This document shows positions 42,701 through 50,110 of a DNA stretch of 54,741 nucleotides, piece after piece. The stretch comes from an uncultured Saprospiraceae bacterium (GTDB taxonomy: Bacteria; Bacteroidota; Bacteroidia; Chitinophagales; Saprospiraceae): contig CALIHL010000020.1 in the NCBI GenBank assembly GCA_938022935.1, positions 1-54,741 on the forward strand. Direction: 5' to 3'. The translations under genes and the position numbers were made by a program. Below the pieces are notes generated by a model that was not told where the DNA came from, did not search any database, and worked only from the letters and a program-made list of their open reading frames with translations. The first letter of the stretch is position 1; each line of letters starts with the position of its first letter.

Positions 42701-43016
42701 TCAAGAGTTGCCGATTGAAATGCAAGCATTTCCGGTAAGGGATGTATTATCTGTTGACCTTAATGATGATGGTTTAGAAGATCTGATCGCTGTAGGTACG
42801 ATATACGATACGGAGGTTGAAACGCCAAGACTTGACGCAGGTTGTGGTCTGGTACTTCTTAATGAAGGAGGCTCTTACAAGCTTGATAACCAAGCTTATT
42901 ACCTGTATATTTCGGGTGATCTTAGGTCCATCGATCTTTTAGATGGAATAAAAGGAGAAAAAAGAAAGATCATAGTGATGAGAAATAATGGAACTCCTGC
43001 TTTGATCAGCATTTGA
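39726..43016 (+). CDS. FG-GAP/VCBS-repeat lipoprotein with ASPIC/UnbV domain
   Basis: The 1096 residues form a surface or periplasmic lipoprotein (Cys21 after AIISS). I count about fourteen calcium-loop repeats of the form D-x-N/D-x-D-G-x-x-D, such as DINNDGLEDVF, DINKDGWLDIY, DFNQDGWLDIY, DVNNDGLQDIF, DLDNDGDLDLL, DVNGDGIEDMF, DYDQDGDMDIL and DVDGDGDQDYV. These form two integrin-like beta-propellers. Between them lies an ASPIC/UnbV domain (about 520-600, RVRGYMSSVEPIAHFGIGN, then VEVEYLDGS). Such CRTAC1-like proteins are frequent beside SusCD genes, but their role is unclear; adhesion or glycan binding is plausible. It is co-transcribed with the genes on both sides. Confidence 0.92.
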   Translation: MTHKLKFLFSLLLAIAIISSCSEPKEKNIESFKVFDEVRSAHSGITFSNDLKPDVSTKSNLLDFDYFYNGAGVGVGDINNDGLEDVFFCGNQVDNKLYLNKGDLQFEDISDQAGINVGKGWANGVTFVDINKDGWLDIYVSQGGPLNKEDRKNKLYINNQDLSFTESASTYGLDDEGITTQSAFFDFDKDGDMDCIVMNESDYYGLDPVTFHRILIEREQDAYTSYSHMYKNENGTFKDVTIESGITSPTFGLGLAISDFNQDGWLDIYMANDYYQPDNLYINKKNGTFSDRSKAHLNQMSFFGMGLDVADVNNDGLQDIFVLDMAAKDHVRSKTLMASMDLSSFDLLVNTFGFPYQYMFNSLMVNDGGNRYNNVAHLSGVASTDWSWSALIDDYDQDGLQDIFVSNGYRKYATDNDFKSKVNQAKAAHNNRVPLDVKQELYNSIPSESLPNIVFQQSEKLKFVEVQDKWGLEKSTYSNGAASADLDNDGDLDLLINNIDQEALLYENKASDHHNYLNVKLTDHDAQALVRISYNGEERMSEVKRVRGYMSSVEPIAHFGIGNVKQIDRVEVEYLDGSISVQEDVGANQTLIVDKPNNDIAANDVKKAIRKFGTVPAVAFGINYTHQENVYNDFSKEVLLPYKQSSYGPCIAKADVNGDGIEDMFLGGAKGQSALIYLSAGASYATLHPEAFDVDKIYEDVAATFTDVDMDGDKDLIVLSGGNAESEGSVLYKDRIYINDSNNWNKSSLSIGNESHVGGAIVEIDYDQDGDMDILIGNRIVPQKYPLAAPSRLLENREGEFIDVTKSVMPELLSVGIVNDIEVSDINNDGWMDVITVGEWEQPWIFENNEGVLELRNISFKEKGLWFSVTATDVDGDGDQDYVLGNIGENYKLKASSESPLLVYAGDLDENKTHDLVLSKKYNGEYVPVRGKECSTEQLPFIQDKFESYQEYASSSLIDVYGSDNLSETYKKSVTTTSSMLLINEGDFNFSVQELPIEMQAFPVRDVLSVDLNDDGLEDLIAVGTIYDTEVETPRLDAGCGLVLLNEGGSYKLDNQAYYLYISGDLRSIDLLDGIKGEKRKIIVMRNNGTPALISI

Positions 43017-43045
43017 TATTTATTCATCGGAGAAACATTGAGCAA

Positions 43046-43756
43046 ATGAAAGTACATCTACCAACTACACTGTTTTTAATAATTGCAATTACGCTCTCCG
43101 ATGTGTCTTATGGACAGATTGCGGTGAAAGGGAAAGACGCCAACTTTATAAACTACTCTAATCTTTCTTTGCAGTCGAAAAGGATATATGATACAGACAT
43201 CTACCAAGGTGATATCTATTTGCACGACGATTGGAAGTTGGCTGAGTTTACGCTGCCAGATGAATCTATTGTCGAAGTAGACAGTGTGAAGTTGAATCTT
43301 CTAAGAGGTCATGTTGAGATACACCGTGCTGGTGAGCACCTGCAGCTCTATGGGAGTATGTATGATTCATTTCGTTTTATGGACGAGGCTGATATGCCAG
43401 TATCGTATAAGTCCAAGCATTACTTCTTTAATGAAGGAGAGCGGCTTCCTGGCCTTATAAAGACCATTGCCGTTGGAGATTACTCTGTCTTGGTATCATA
43501 TAAGCCAGAGGTGAGAAATGTGAGCCAAGAAAATCCGTTTATGCTGGGTGAATTGAAGAAGGATAGAGTTAGAGTGACTAAACTGCGCTTTATAGAAAAA
43601 GACGGTCAGTTAACTCGGATTAAGAGTAAAAAGGACCTTCACAAATATTTCAACTCAAAGAAGAGTATCAAGAAGTACATCTCTAGTAATAATCTCAGCC
43701 ACAAGGAAGAACATGATATTGCCCAAGTTATAGCTTATTCGATAGAGACTAATTAA
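43046..43756 (+). CDS. Secreted protein of unknown function
   Basis: I do not recognise this protein. From the ATG at 43046 it has 236 residues with a signal peptide (about 1-23, ending VSYG). The body is beta-rich (DIYLHDDWKLAEFTLPD, VKLNLLRGHVEIHRAG) and the C-terminal third is lysine-rich and helical (SKKDLHKYFNSKKSIKKYI). A TTG at 43013 would overlap the upstream stop codon and obscure the signal peptide. It lies 29 bases after the FG-GAP gene and probably ends that operon. Confidence 0.75.
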   Translation: MKVHLPTTLFLIIAITLSDVSYGQIAVKGKDANFINYSNLSLQSKRIYDTDIYQGDIYLHDDWKLAEFTLPDESIVEVDSVKLNLLRGHVEIHRAGEHLQLYGSMYDSFRFMDEADMPVSYKSKHYFFNEGERLPGLIKTIAVGDYSVLVSYKPEVRNVSQENPFMLGELKKDRVRVTKLRFIEKDGQLTRIKSKKDLHKYFNSKKSIKKYISSNNLSHKEEHDIAQVIAYSIETN

Positions 43757-43825
43757 TAGCTCCTTATCTTATGCTAACAAAACTCGTTGTGCACGAGTGA
43801 TATATAAATTACGTATTATTGTAAT

Positions 43826-44722
43826 ATGACGAATATTGAGTCATTTGCAAAATATCTGAAGTATGAGCGTCAGTACTCAGATCACACTGTTACTTCGTAT
43901 ATCAAGGATGTAGAGCAGTATGGTCAGTACTTGATAACCCACTTGGAGCTCACTGAGATTCTATCTGCTACTCATCTACACGTGAGATCTTGGATAGTAC
44001 ACTTGATGAATAACGATTATGCCCCCAAGTCGGTCAATCGTAAGCTGAGCTCCATAAAGACTTTCTACAAGTATCAAAAGAAGATCGGCGCAACCGACGT
44101 AAACCCTGCGACTAAGATAAATGGTCCAAAACTGTCTAAACGCTTGCCAACTGTGGTACGTAAAGATGATATCGATCGTGGATTGGCGCTGCTTGAAGAG
44201 CAGGATTCATTTGAAGCAAAGAGAGATCTGACCTTGATTAATCTATTATATCAGACGGGTATACGTCGTGCTGAGTTGATCAATCTTAAGGACACTGACG
44301 TAAATACTGCCAGGAAATCCATAAAAGTTCTTGGTAAGGGAAATAAAGAAAGATTAGTCCCGATCTCCGCTGAACTTTCTAAGATGATAGACCAGTATAT
44401 CATCTTGCGTAATGAGACCTTCAGCCAGTGCGATGAGTATCTTCTTGTCACTGATAAAGGGAAGAAGATGTATCCTAAGTTTGTATATGCTAAGGTAAAG
44501 CACTGGATATCAGGCGTTTCTACAGTAGAAAAGCGTAGCCCTCATATTTTGAGGCATAGTTTTGCAACCCATTTGGCTGATAATGGAGCCGAATTAAATG
44601 CGATAAAAGAGCTCTTAGGGCACTCAAGTTTAGCTGCTACTCAGATCTATACACACAACAGTATAGAGCGCCTAAAAGACGTCTATAGCAAGGCTCATCC
44701 AAGAGCTGCGAAAAAAAGATAA
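43826..44722 (+). CDS. xerC: Tyrosine recombinase XerC/XerD type
   Basis: This site-specific recombinase probably resolves chromosome dimers. The 298 residues show a SAM-like core-binding domain (about 1-90, SFAKYLKYERQYSDHTVTSY) and a catalytic domain with R147 (TGIRRAEL), K171 (LGKGNKERLVP), H240 and R243 (HILRHSFATHL), H266 (LLGHSSLAAT) and nucleophile Y275 (QIYTH). All active-site residues are present and the length is that of Xer proteins. Its position just before a tRNA-tuf block is conserved in Bacteroidota as far as I recall, which argues for a housekeeping Xer rather than a phage integrase. XerC versus XerD cannot be decided here. Confidence 0.9.
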   Translation: MTNIESFAKYLKYERQYSDHTVTSYIKDVEQYGQYLITHLELTEILSATHLHVRSWIVHLMNNDYAPKSVNRKLSSIKTFYKYQKKIGATDVNPATKINGPKLSKRLPTVVRKDDIDRGLALLEEQDSFEAKRDLTLINLLYQTGIRRAELINLKDTDVNTARKSIKVLGKGNKERLVPISAELSKMIDQYIILRNETFSQCDEYLLVTDKGKKMYPKFVYAKVKHWISGVSTVEKRSPHILRHSFATHLADNGAELNAIKELLGHSSLAATQIYTHNSIERLKDVYSKAHPRAAKKR

Positions 44723-44753
44723 ATAAGCAGTTTCACTATTCTGATATTTGTTA

Positions 44754-44761
44754 TACTTTTG
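44754..44761 (+). promoter_or_regulatory. Bacteroidota -7 promoter element of the tRNA-tuf operon
   Basis: TACTTTTG matches TAnnTTTG and lies 72 bases before the first tRNA, with no other gene between. It is well placed to drive the four tRNAs and perhaps tuf. Confidence 0.6.
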
Positions 44762-44832
44762 CACTCGCTTTTTCCGGAAGAGGAGAAGGTATGAATTGAA
44801 GAGAGATTGATACTATATATCAGTCAGACCAT

Positions 44833-44906
44833 GCCGTTGTAGCTCAGTTGGCCAGAGCAGCTGATTTGTAATCAGCGGGTCGGGGGTTCGAATCCCTCCA
44901 ACGGCT
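44833..44906 (+). tRNA. tRNA-Thr (anticodon TGT)
   Basis: The acceptor stem GCCGTTG pairs with CAACGGC. The D arm GTAGCTCAGTTGG, anticodon stem GCTGA/TCAGC with loop TTTGTAA, and T arm GGGTTCGAATCC are all present. CCA is not encoded. Confidence 0.95.
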
Positions 44907-44977
44907 CAAGTATTCTTCGTTTGACATTAGACAAATGGTTGTCACTTTTTTTGTGGTGACTAAGTGAAGAAGTGGAA

Positions 44978-45060
44978 GGGGGTGCGCCGGAGTTGGAGAG
45001 CCGGGCCAGACTGTAAATCTGGTGACTATGTCTGAATAGGTTCGATTCCTATCACCCCCA
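44978..45060 (+). tRNA. tRNA-Tyr (anticodon GTA)
   Basis: The acceptor stem GGGGGTG pairs with CACCCCC. The anticodon stem CCAGA/TCTGG has loop CTGTAAA, and a long variable arm is present, as expected for a class II bacterial tRNA-Tyr. The length is 83 nt. Confidence 0.95.
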
Positions 45061-45209
45061 CATAAGGGAGCGTGGTCACTTAGAGTCTTTGTCTCAGCAG
45101 AGGAACTTGTGTCGCAAGGAGCAGCAATGTTTTTTGCAATACTTTGTAAGATTGAAATGTTGAAGTGAGTAGGAGTGTAGATATTCTATACAATCTATAT
45201 TACTTAATT

Positions 45210-45282
45210 GCGGGAGTAGCTCAGTTGGTAGAGCATCAGCCTTCCAAGCTGAGGGTCGCGGGTTCGAGTCTCGTCTCCCGCT
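45210..45282 (+). tRNA. tRNA-Gly (anticodon TCC)
   Basis: The acceptor stem GCGGGAG pairs with CTCCCGC. The anticodon stem TCAGC/GCTGA has loop CTTCCAA, and the T arm GGGTTCGAGTC is present. Confidence 0.95.
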
Positions 45283-45302
45283 CTATATTGATACGCCTGA
45301 TT

Positions 45303-45374
<72 letters not shown>

Positions 45375-45493
45375 CAAAGGAGCATGATAAACAACAATGA
45401 CTTTAAGGAACGAAAGTTCTTTTGGTACTATAAGAGGCCTAATGTTTGGTCTTGAATTGATTTAAATTTTTAAATACTTATAAACTTTAACAG

Positions 45494-46690
45494 ATGGCTA
45501 AGGAGACCTTCCAAAGGACCAAACCCCACGTAAACATTGGTACTATCGGTCACGTCGATCACGGTAAGACAACTCTTACTGCTGCAATCACTTTTGTACT
45601 TTCAGAACTCGGACTTTCAGAAAAGAAAGATTACGATGCGATTGATGGTGCACCCGAGGAAAAAGAGCGTGGTATTACGATTAACACCGCTCACGTTGAG
45701 TATGAAACTGCTAACAGACACTACGCACACGTAGATTGTCCTGGTCACGCAGATTACGTAAAGAACATGGTAACGGGTGCTGCGCAAATGGACGGAGCTA
45801 TCCTTGTTGTTGCTGCGACTGATGGTCCTATGCCTCAGACTCGTGAGCACATCTTGTTATGTCGTCAGGTAGGAGTACCAAAGCTCGTTGTATTCATGAA
45901 CAAGGTTGACCTTGTTGATGATGAGGAGATGTTAGAATTAGTAGAAATGGAAGTACGTGAGCTTTTGGACCAGTATGAGTTCAATGGTGATAGTGCATCT
46001 ATCGTTCAAGGTTCTGCACTTAAAGCACTTGAAGGCGATAAAGCTGCTGGAGAAAAAATCATGGAGCTTATGGCTGCTGTCGATGCAGATATCCCTGAGC
46101 CAGTGAGAGATGTAGATAAGCCTTTCTTGATGCCTATCGAGGATGTATTCTCTATCACAGGTCGTGGTACAGTTGCAACTGGACGTATCGAGCGTGGTGT
46201 GATCAACACATCTGAGCCTGTTGAGATAGTAGGTATGATGGCTCCAGATGAGAAGCCACTTACTTCTGTTGTAACAGGAGTTGAGATGTTTAGAAAAATA
46301 TTGGAAAGAGGAGAAGCTGGTGATAACGCTGGTATTCTATTAAGAGGTATAGAAAAGGAAGCAATTAGCCGTGGTATGGTTATCTGTAAGCCTGGTTCTG
46401 TAACTCCGCACTCGCACTTTAAGTGTGAGGTATATGTTCTTGGTAAAGATGAAGGTGGACGTCACACTCCTTTTTTCAACGGATACCGTCCACAGTTCTA
46501 CTTCCGTACAACTGACGTGACTGGTGATGTAAGTCTTCCAGCTGGCGTTGAGATGGTTATGCCAGGTGACAACGTAGCTCTTGAAGTTAAGTTGATCAAT
46601 CCGATTGCAATGGAGAAAGGACTTCGTTTTGCAATTAGAGAAGGTGGCCGTACCGTTGGTGCAGGTCAGGTAACTGAGATACTCGATTAA
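45494..46690 (+). CDS. tuf: Elongation factor Tu
   Basis: EF-Tu carries aminoacyl-tRNA to the ribosome as a GTP complex. The 398 residues contain the P-loop GHVDHGKT (19-26), the switch I region [25 protein letters not shown], the NKVD specificity motif and the three-domain C-terminal part ending [14 protein letters not shown]. The upstream spacer has a small hairpin (AAGGAAC with GTTCTTT around GAAA, 45405-45422) that may mark processing between the tRNAs and the mRNA. A strong terminator follows, so tuf ends this operon. No fusA or rpsL lies adjacent here. Confidence 0.99.
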   Translation: MAKETFQRTKPHVNIGTIGHVDHGKTTLTAAITFVLSELGLSEKKDYDAIDGAPEEKERGITINTAHVEYETANRHYAHVDCPGHADYVKNMVTGAAQMDGAILVVAATDGPMPQTREHILLCRQVGVPKLVVFMNKVDLVDDEEMLELVEMEVRELLDQYEFNGDSASIVQGSALKALEGDKAAGEKIMELMAAVDADIPEPVRDVDKPFLMPIEDVFSITGRGTVATGRIERGVINTSEPVEIVGMMAPDEKPLTSVVTGVEMFRKILERGEAGDNAGILLRGIEKEAISRGMVICKPGSVTPHSHFKCEVYVLGKDEGGRHTPFFNGYRPQFYFRTTDVTGDVSLPAGVEMVMPGDNVALEVKLINPIAMEKGLRFAIREGGRTVGAGQVTEILD

Positions 46691-46739
46691 GATTCGGCCC
46701 TTAAGTCGGACTAATCGTTTTACGATAGAATTGATATAT

Positions 46740-46774
46740 AATTGAGCACCTTAATGAAGGTGCTCAATTGTTGT
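46740..46774 (+). terminator. Rho-independent terminator of tuf
   Basis: A perfect 13-bp stem (AATTGAGCACCTT with AAGGTGCTCAATT, loop AATG) is followed by GTTGT. The T tract is short, but the stem is long. It lies 50 bases after the tuf stop. Confidence 0.75.
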
Positions 46775-46813
46775 CATATGATGTATGTTCTTTAGGGTAG
46801 ATGATACCTTATT

Positions 46814-46821
46814 TATTTTTG
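46814..46821 (+). promoter_or_regulatory. Bacteroidota -7 promoter element of the tRNA-Trp/secE/ribosomal operon
   Basis: TATTTTTG is an exact TAnnTTTG match, 14 bases before the tRNA-Trp gene and just after the tuf terminator. It would drive tRNA-Trp, secE, nusG and the ribosomal protein genes. Confidence 0.6.
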
Positions 46822-46835
46822 ACATACGTTGATAC

Positions 46836-46908
<73 letters not shown>

Positions 46909-47004
46909 CTTATGATTTTGGATTGATGCTGAATATTAAGAAAAGCTCAATTACATAATATTTGCCAGTAACATTGGTGAACTTTATAACGATCAAAATA
47001 TATA

Positions 47005-47196
47005 ATGGACGGACTAATATTATCGATTAAAGAAAGCTACAATGAGTTACTCAATAAAGTGACTTGGCCTTCTTTTCCTAATCTTCTAAGTAGTACAACT
47101 GTTGTGTTGATAGCATCTGCGATCATTGCCATTGTTGTATTAATCATGGATGTAGTAGCCAAGCAGATACTGGATCTTATCTACGACTTAGTATAA
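47005..47196 (+). CDS. secE: Preprotein translocase subunit SecE
   Basis: SecE clamps the SecY channel. The 63 residues are the short single-helix form: an amphipathic segment with SIKESYNELLNKVTWPS (about 6-23), containing the conserved KVTWPS motif, then one membrane helix (about 30-55). Its stop codon lies in the first copy of a 12-base tandem repeat. nusG starts 21 bases later. Confidence 0.96.
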   Translation: MDGLILSIKESYNELLNKVTWPSFPNLLSSTTVVLIASAIIAIVVLIMDVVAKQILDLIYDLV

Positions 47197-47209
47197 TACT
47201 TAGTATAAT
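47186..47209 (+). repeat. 12-base tandem duplication across the secE stop codon
   Basis: ACTTAGTATAAT occurs twice in direct succession. The first copy contains the secE stop TAA in frame; the second repeats a TAA in the same frame. Confidence 0.8.
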
Positions 47210-47217
47210 AATATAGG

Positions 47218-47763
47218 ATGTCAGAGAAAAGATGGTTTTCATTAAGAGTGATAAGTGGTAAAGAACGTAAGATCAAAGAGCGCATAGAGCTTGAGGTCGA
47301 AAGATCTAAGTGGTCAGACGTTGTCACCGAAGTACTCGTACCATCAGAAAAAGTGTATAAAATTAGAAATGGCAAAAAAGTCATTTTAGAAAGAAATATT
47401 CTCCCTGGATATATTCTAATTGAAGCTGTGCAAAAGAAGTTCAGCTCTGAGATGATCCAAGGGATAGCAAGTATGACCAATGTTATTCATTTCCTAGGTA
47501 GAGAAAAGCCGATACCGATGCAGGAACATGAAGCAAACAGAATGCTTGGTAAGGTTGATGAATCTCATGAAGTTGGAGAGTCAATGATAGAGCCATTTAT
47601 CATTGGCGAATCTGTAAAAATTATAGATGGACCATTCAACGAATTTGTTGGGGACATCAAAGAGGTTAATGAAGAAAAGAAAAAACTAAAAGTAATTGTT
47701 AAAATTTTCGGCCGTGGTACAGAAGTAGAATTGAACTTCATGCAGGTTGAAAAACAAGGATAA
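47218..47763 (+). CDS. nusG: Transcription termination/antitermination protein NusG
   Basis: NusG links RNA polymerase to Rho or to the ribosome. The 181 residues show the NGN domain (about 1-115, WFSLRVISGKERKIKERIE and ILPGYILIEA) and a KOW domain (about 125-181, GESVKIIDGPFNEFVGDIKE). It lies between secE and rplK, 3 bases before the latter's ATG, in the conserved order. Confidence 0.97.
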   Translation: MSEKRWFSLRVISGKERKIKERIELEVERSKWSDVVTEVLVPSEKVYKIRNGKKVILERNILPGYILIEAVQKKFSSEMIQGIASMTNVIHFLGREKPIPMQEHEANRMLGKVDESHEVGESMIEPFIIGESVKIIDGPFNEFVGDIKEVNEEKKKLKVIVKIFGRGTEVELNFMQVEKQG

Positions 47764-47766
47764 ATT

Positions 47767-48225
47767 ATGGCTAAGGTTGTAGAAACATACGTAAAGCTCC
47801 AAGTAAGAGGTGGTCAAGCAAATCCAGCTCCGCCAGTTGGACCAGCACTTGGTGCGAAGGGACTTAACATCATGGAGTTCTGTAAGAGATTCAACGCTCG
47901 TACACAGGAAAGTCAAGGGAAACTGATACCTGTAGTCATTACAGTATATCAAGACAAGTCTTTTGATTTTATAATCAAAACGCCACCAGCTGCAGTACAG
48001 ATACTGGAAGTAGCTAAACTAAAGAAAGGCTCTCCAGAATCTAACAGAACAAAAGTAGGATCAGTGACTTGGGATCAAGTAAGAACAATCGCTGAAGGAA
48101 AAATGGTAGACCTTAATGCCTTCAAAATAGAATCTGCAATGAAGATGGTTGCAGGTACTGCCAGAAGCATGGGTGTTACGATCAGTGGGGTTGCTCCATG
48201 GGCTACCGCTGAAGAAGAAGCTTAA
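47767..48225 (+). CDS. rplK: 50S ribosomal protein L11
   Basis: L11 binds the GTPase-associated region of 23S rRNA. The 152 residues carry the family motifs [21 protein letters not shown] near the N terminus, [13 protein letters not shown], and [12 protein letters not shown] near the C terminus. It starts 3 bases after the nusG stop. A 67-base spacer with a possible regulatory RNA fold separates it from rplA, which is longer than the other gaps in this run. Confidence 0.98.
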   Translation: MAKVVETYVKLQVRGGQANPAPPVGPALGAKGLNIMEFCKRFNARTQESQGKLIPVVITVYQDKSFDFIIKTPPAAVQILEVAKLKKGSPESNRTKVGSVTWDQVRTIAEGKMVDLNAFKIESAMKMVAGTARSMGVTISGVAPWATAEEEA

Positions 48226-48242
48226 TTATTATTTTATATAAC

Positions 48243-48280
48243 TAAGGGAGTCCGCAAATAAGCGTGACGCTATCACCTTA
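48243..48280 (+). promoter_or_regulatory. Candidate L1-binding RNA structure in the rplK-rplA spacer
   Basis: TAAGG (48243-48247) pairs with CCTTA (48276-48280). Inside, GTCCGC pairs with GCGTGAC (one bulged T) around an AAATAA loop. The two helices are separated by an asymmetric internal loop of 2 and 7 bases. A two-helix fold with an asymmetric loop just before rplA resembles the mRNA sites by which L1 represses its own operon. I did not compute the fold, and the match to known L1 sites is only in shape. Confidence 0.35.
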
Positions 48281-48292
48281 AAATTTTTGACA

Positions 48293-48991
48293 ATGCCGAA
48301 AATTTCTAAAAAAAGAAAGGCAGCTCTTGAAAAGCACGACTTAGAGAAATCATACGCTTTATCTGAAGCGATGAGCGTCGTTAAAGACGTTAACCTAACT
48401 AAGTTCGACGCTTCTGTAGATCTACACATAAAGTTAGGAGTAGATCCTAAAAAAGCTGACCAAGGTATCAGAGGTACTGTATCTCTTCCAAACGGAACAG
48501 GAAAATCTAAGACAGTATTAGTTCTTTGTACACCAGACAAAGAAAAAGAAGCTCTTGACGCAGGAGCTGATTACGTAGGACTCGATGAGTATATCACTAA
48601 GATTCAACAAGGTTGGACTGACGTAGATGTAGTAGTTGCTGCACCTAATGTAATGGCACAACTTGGGAAAGTAGGTAGAATACTTGGACCAAGAGGATTA
48701 ATGCCAAACCCTAAGACAGGAACTGTAACGCCTAATGTAGGTGCTGCCGTTGCTGATGTTAAAGGAGGTAAGATCTCTTTTAGGGTTGACAAATTTGGAA
48801 TTATTCATTCTTCAATTGGTAGAGTGAGCTTTTCTGCTCAGCAATTAACCGAAAATGCTCAAGAGCTTTTAGGAACATTGCTAAAGATGAAGCCATCTTC
48901 TGTTAAAGGCGAATACATGAGATCTCTACACGTAGCGAGTACCATGAGTCCAGGAGTGAAGATAGATACTAAATCGGTAAAAGCAGTATAA
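48293..48991 (+). CDS. rplA: 50S ribosomal protein L1
   Basis: L1 forms the L1 stalk that moves E-site tRNA out of the ribosome, and it represses its own operon in many bacteria. From the ATG at 48293 it has 232 residues, with family motifs [46 protein letters not shown] and [18 protein letters not shown] at 48287 would add two residues and is not needed. The stop codon overlaps the rplJ start as TAATG, indicating coupling. Confidence 0.97.
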   Translation: MPKISKKRKAALEKHDLEKSYALSEAMSVVKDVNLTKFDASVDLHIKLGVDPKKADQGIRGTVSLPNGTGKSKTVLVLCTPDKEKEALDAGADYVGLDEYITKIQQGWTDVDVVVAAPNVMAQLGKVGRILGPRGLMPNPKTGTVTPNVGAAVADVKGGKISFRVDKFGIIHSSIGRVSFSAQQLTENAQELLGTLLKMKPSSVKGEYMRSLHVASTMSPGVKIDTKSVKAV

Positions 48992-49521
48992 TGAATAGAA
49001 CAGATAAAACAACAGCGATAGAGGAGCTCAAGGAGACTTTCTCTAACAACCAGTTCTTTTATTTTGCTGACTCTTCAGCTATGACTGTTGAGGAGATCAA
49101 TAAACTAAGAAGACTTTGCTTCGAGAAAGGTGTTCAGATGAAGGTCATCAAAAACACTCTTGCAAAGAAAGCTTTAGAATCATTTCCTTCAGAGCAAGGT
49201 TATGAAGGTTTATATGAGGCACTAAAAGGGCCAACTACGATTATGTATGCTGAGCAGGCAAGTACGCCGGCGAAAGTAATAGCTGAGTATAGGGATAAAG
49301 GTGAGAGGCCAATCCTTAAAGCAGCTTATATAGATAAAGATGTATTCTTCGGTGATGATCAACTTGATACGCTGAAGTCATTGAAATCGAAAGAAGATTT
49401 AATTGGAGAAGTTATTCTATTATTAGAATCTCCTATGAAGAGTCTTCTTGGATCTCTAAACTCTGGTGGATCAACAATCTCAGGATTGTTGAAAGCACTT
49501 GAGGAAAGATCCGAATCTTAA
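48991..49521 (+). CDS. rplJ: 50S ribosomal protein L10
   Basis: L10 anchors the L7/L12 stalk to the ribosome. The 176 residues show the N-terminal rRNA-binding part (FADSSAMTVEEINKLRRLC, VIKNTLAKKAL, LKGPTTIMYA) and a C-terminal helix that binds L7/L12 dimers (about 150-176, STISGLLKALEERSE). The ATG overlaps the rplA stop. rplL follows after 72 bases. Confidence 0.97.
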   Translation: MNRTDKTTAIEELKETFSNNQFFYFADSSAMTVEEINKLRRLCFEKGVQMKVIKNTLAKKALESFPSEQGYEGLYEALKGPTTIMYAEQASTPAKVIAEYRDKGERPILKAAYIDKDVFFGDDQLDTLKSLKSKEDLIGEVILLLESPMKSLLGSLNSGGSTISGLLKALEERSES

Positions 49522-49593
49522 ATACGGCTTCCAAGACAATTTTCTAAATATTTTTTACGCGCCATTTCTTAAATTAATTAAACAAAAAATTCA

Positions 49594-49971
49594 ATGGCAG
49601 ATTTAAAGGCAATTGCAGATCAGTTAGTTAACCTCACAGTTAAAGACGTTAAAGATCTTGCGGACATTCTTAAAGATGAGTACGGTATCGAACCTGCTGC
49701 TGCGGCAGTAGCAGTAGCTGCTGGACCAGCTGCAGGCGGCGGTGCTGCTGCAGAAGAGAAGACTGAGTTTGATATAATTCTTAATTCTGCTGGTGCGGCT
49801 AAGTTGGCTGTAGTAAAAGAAGTAAAGAATCTATTAGGCGTAGGTCTGAAGGATGCTAAGGATCTTGTAGATGCAGCACCAGGCCCTCTTAAAGAAGGAG
49901 TGGCTAAGGATGAGGCAGAATCAATCAAAGCGGCTCTTGAAGCTGCAGGTGCTGAAGTAGAATTAAAGTAA
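49594..49971 (+). CDS. rplL: 50S ribosomal protein L7/L12
   Basis: L7/L12 forms the flexible stalk that recruits translation factors. The 125 residues comprise an N-terminal dimerisation domain (about 1-35, [19 protein letters not shown]), an alanine/glycine-rich hinge (about 38-55) and the C-terminal factor-binding domain with [20 protein letters not shown] and [19 protein letters not shown]. The order rplJ-rplL-rpoB is conserved. The spacer to rpoB holds two hairpins. Confidence 0.98.
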   Translation: MADLKAIADQLVNLTVKDVKDLADILKDEYGIEPAAAAVAVAAGPAAGGGAAAEEKTEFDIILNSAGAAKLAVVKEVKNLLGVGLKDAKDLVDAAPGPLKEGVAKDEAESIKAALEAAGAEVELK

Positions 49972-50020
49972 TTCTACTAAGCATTGATGATTCATACACT
50001 TTCTTAGATATAAGATAATC

Positions 50021-50052
50021 GGCTTAGTCAAGGAGCGATCCTTGACTAAGCC
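50021..50052 (+). terminator. Strong hairpin (attenuator or processing site) between rplL and rpoB
   Basis: A perfect 14-bp stem (GGCTTAGTCAAGGA with TCCTTGACTAAGCC) closes on a GCGA loop. It is followed only by TTTCG, so it may be a leaky terminator or a processing site that lowers rpoBC expression relative to rplJL. Confidence 0.6.
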
Positions 50053-50069
50053 TTTCGTCGTTTGACCAA

Positions 50070-50091
50070 GAGTCATAAAGACTCAGTTTTT
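50070..50091 (+). terminator. Second small hairpin with T run before rpoB
   Basis: GAGTC (50070-50074) pairs with GACTC (50080-50084) around ATAAA, followed by AG and five Ts, 19 bases before the rpoB ATG. The stem is short, so any termination would be partial. Confidence 0.4.
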
Positions 50092-50110
50092 AACCATAAA
50101 ACTTAACTCA

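Noticed and set aside
43826..44722. Tyrosine recombinase next to tRNA genes, suggesting an integrated mobile element
   Set aside because: It has Xer length and sequence, lies in a conserved housekeeping position, and no direct repeats of tRNA ends or phage/transposon genes are seen nearby.
44907..44977. Hairpin GTCAC/GTGAC between tRNA-Thr and tRNA-Tyr as a terminator
   Set aside because: It is only a 5-bp stem with the T run in its loop; the spacer is more likely a processed part of the tRNA transcript.
45061..45209. Small RNA or small gene in the tRNA-Tyr/tRNA-Gly spacer
   Set aside because: I found no exact promoter element, no convincing open frame and no terminator; the near match at about 45150 lacks one base of the -7 spacing.
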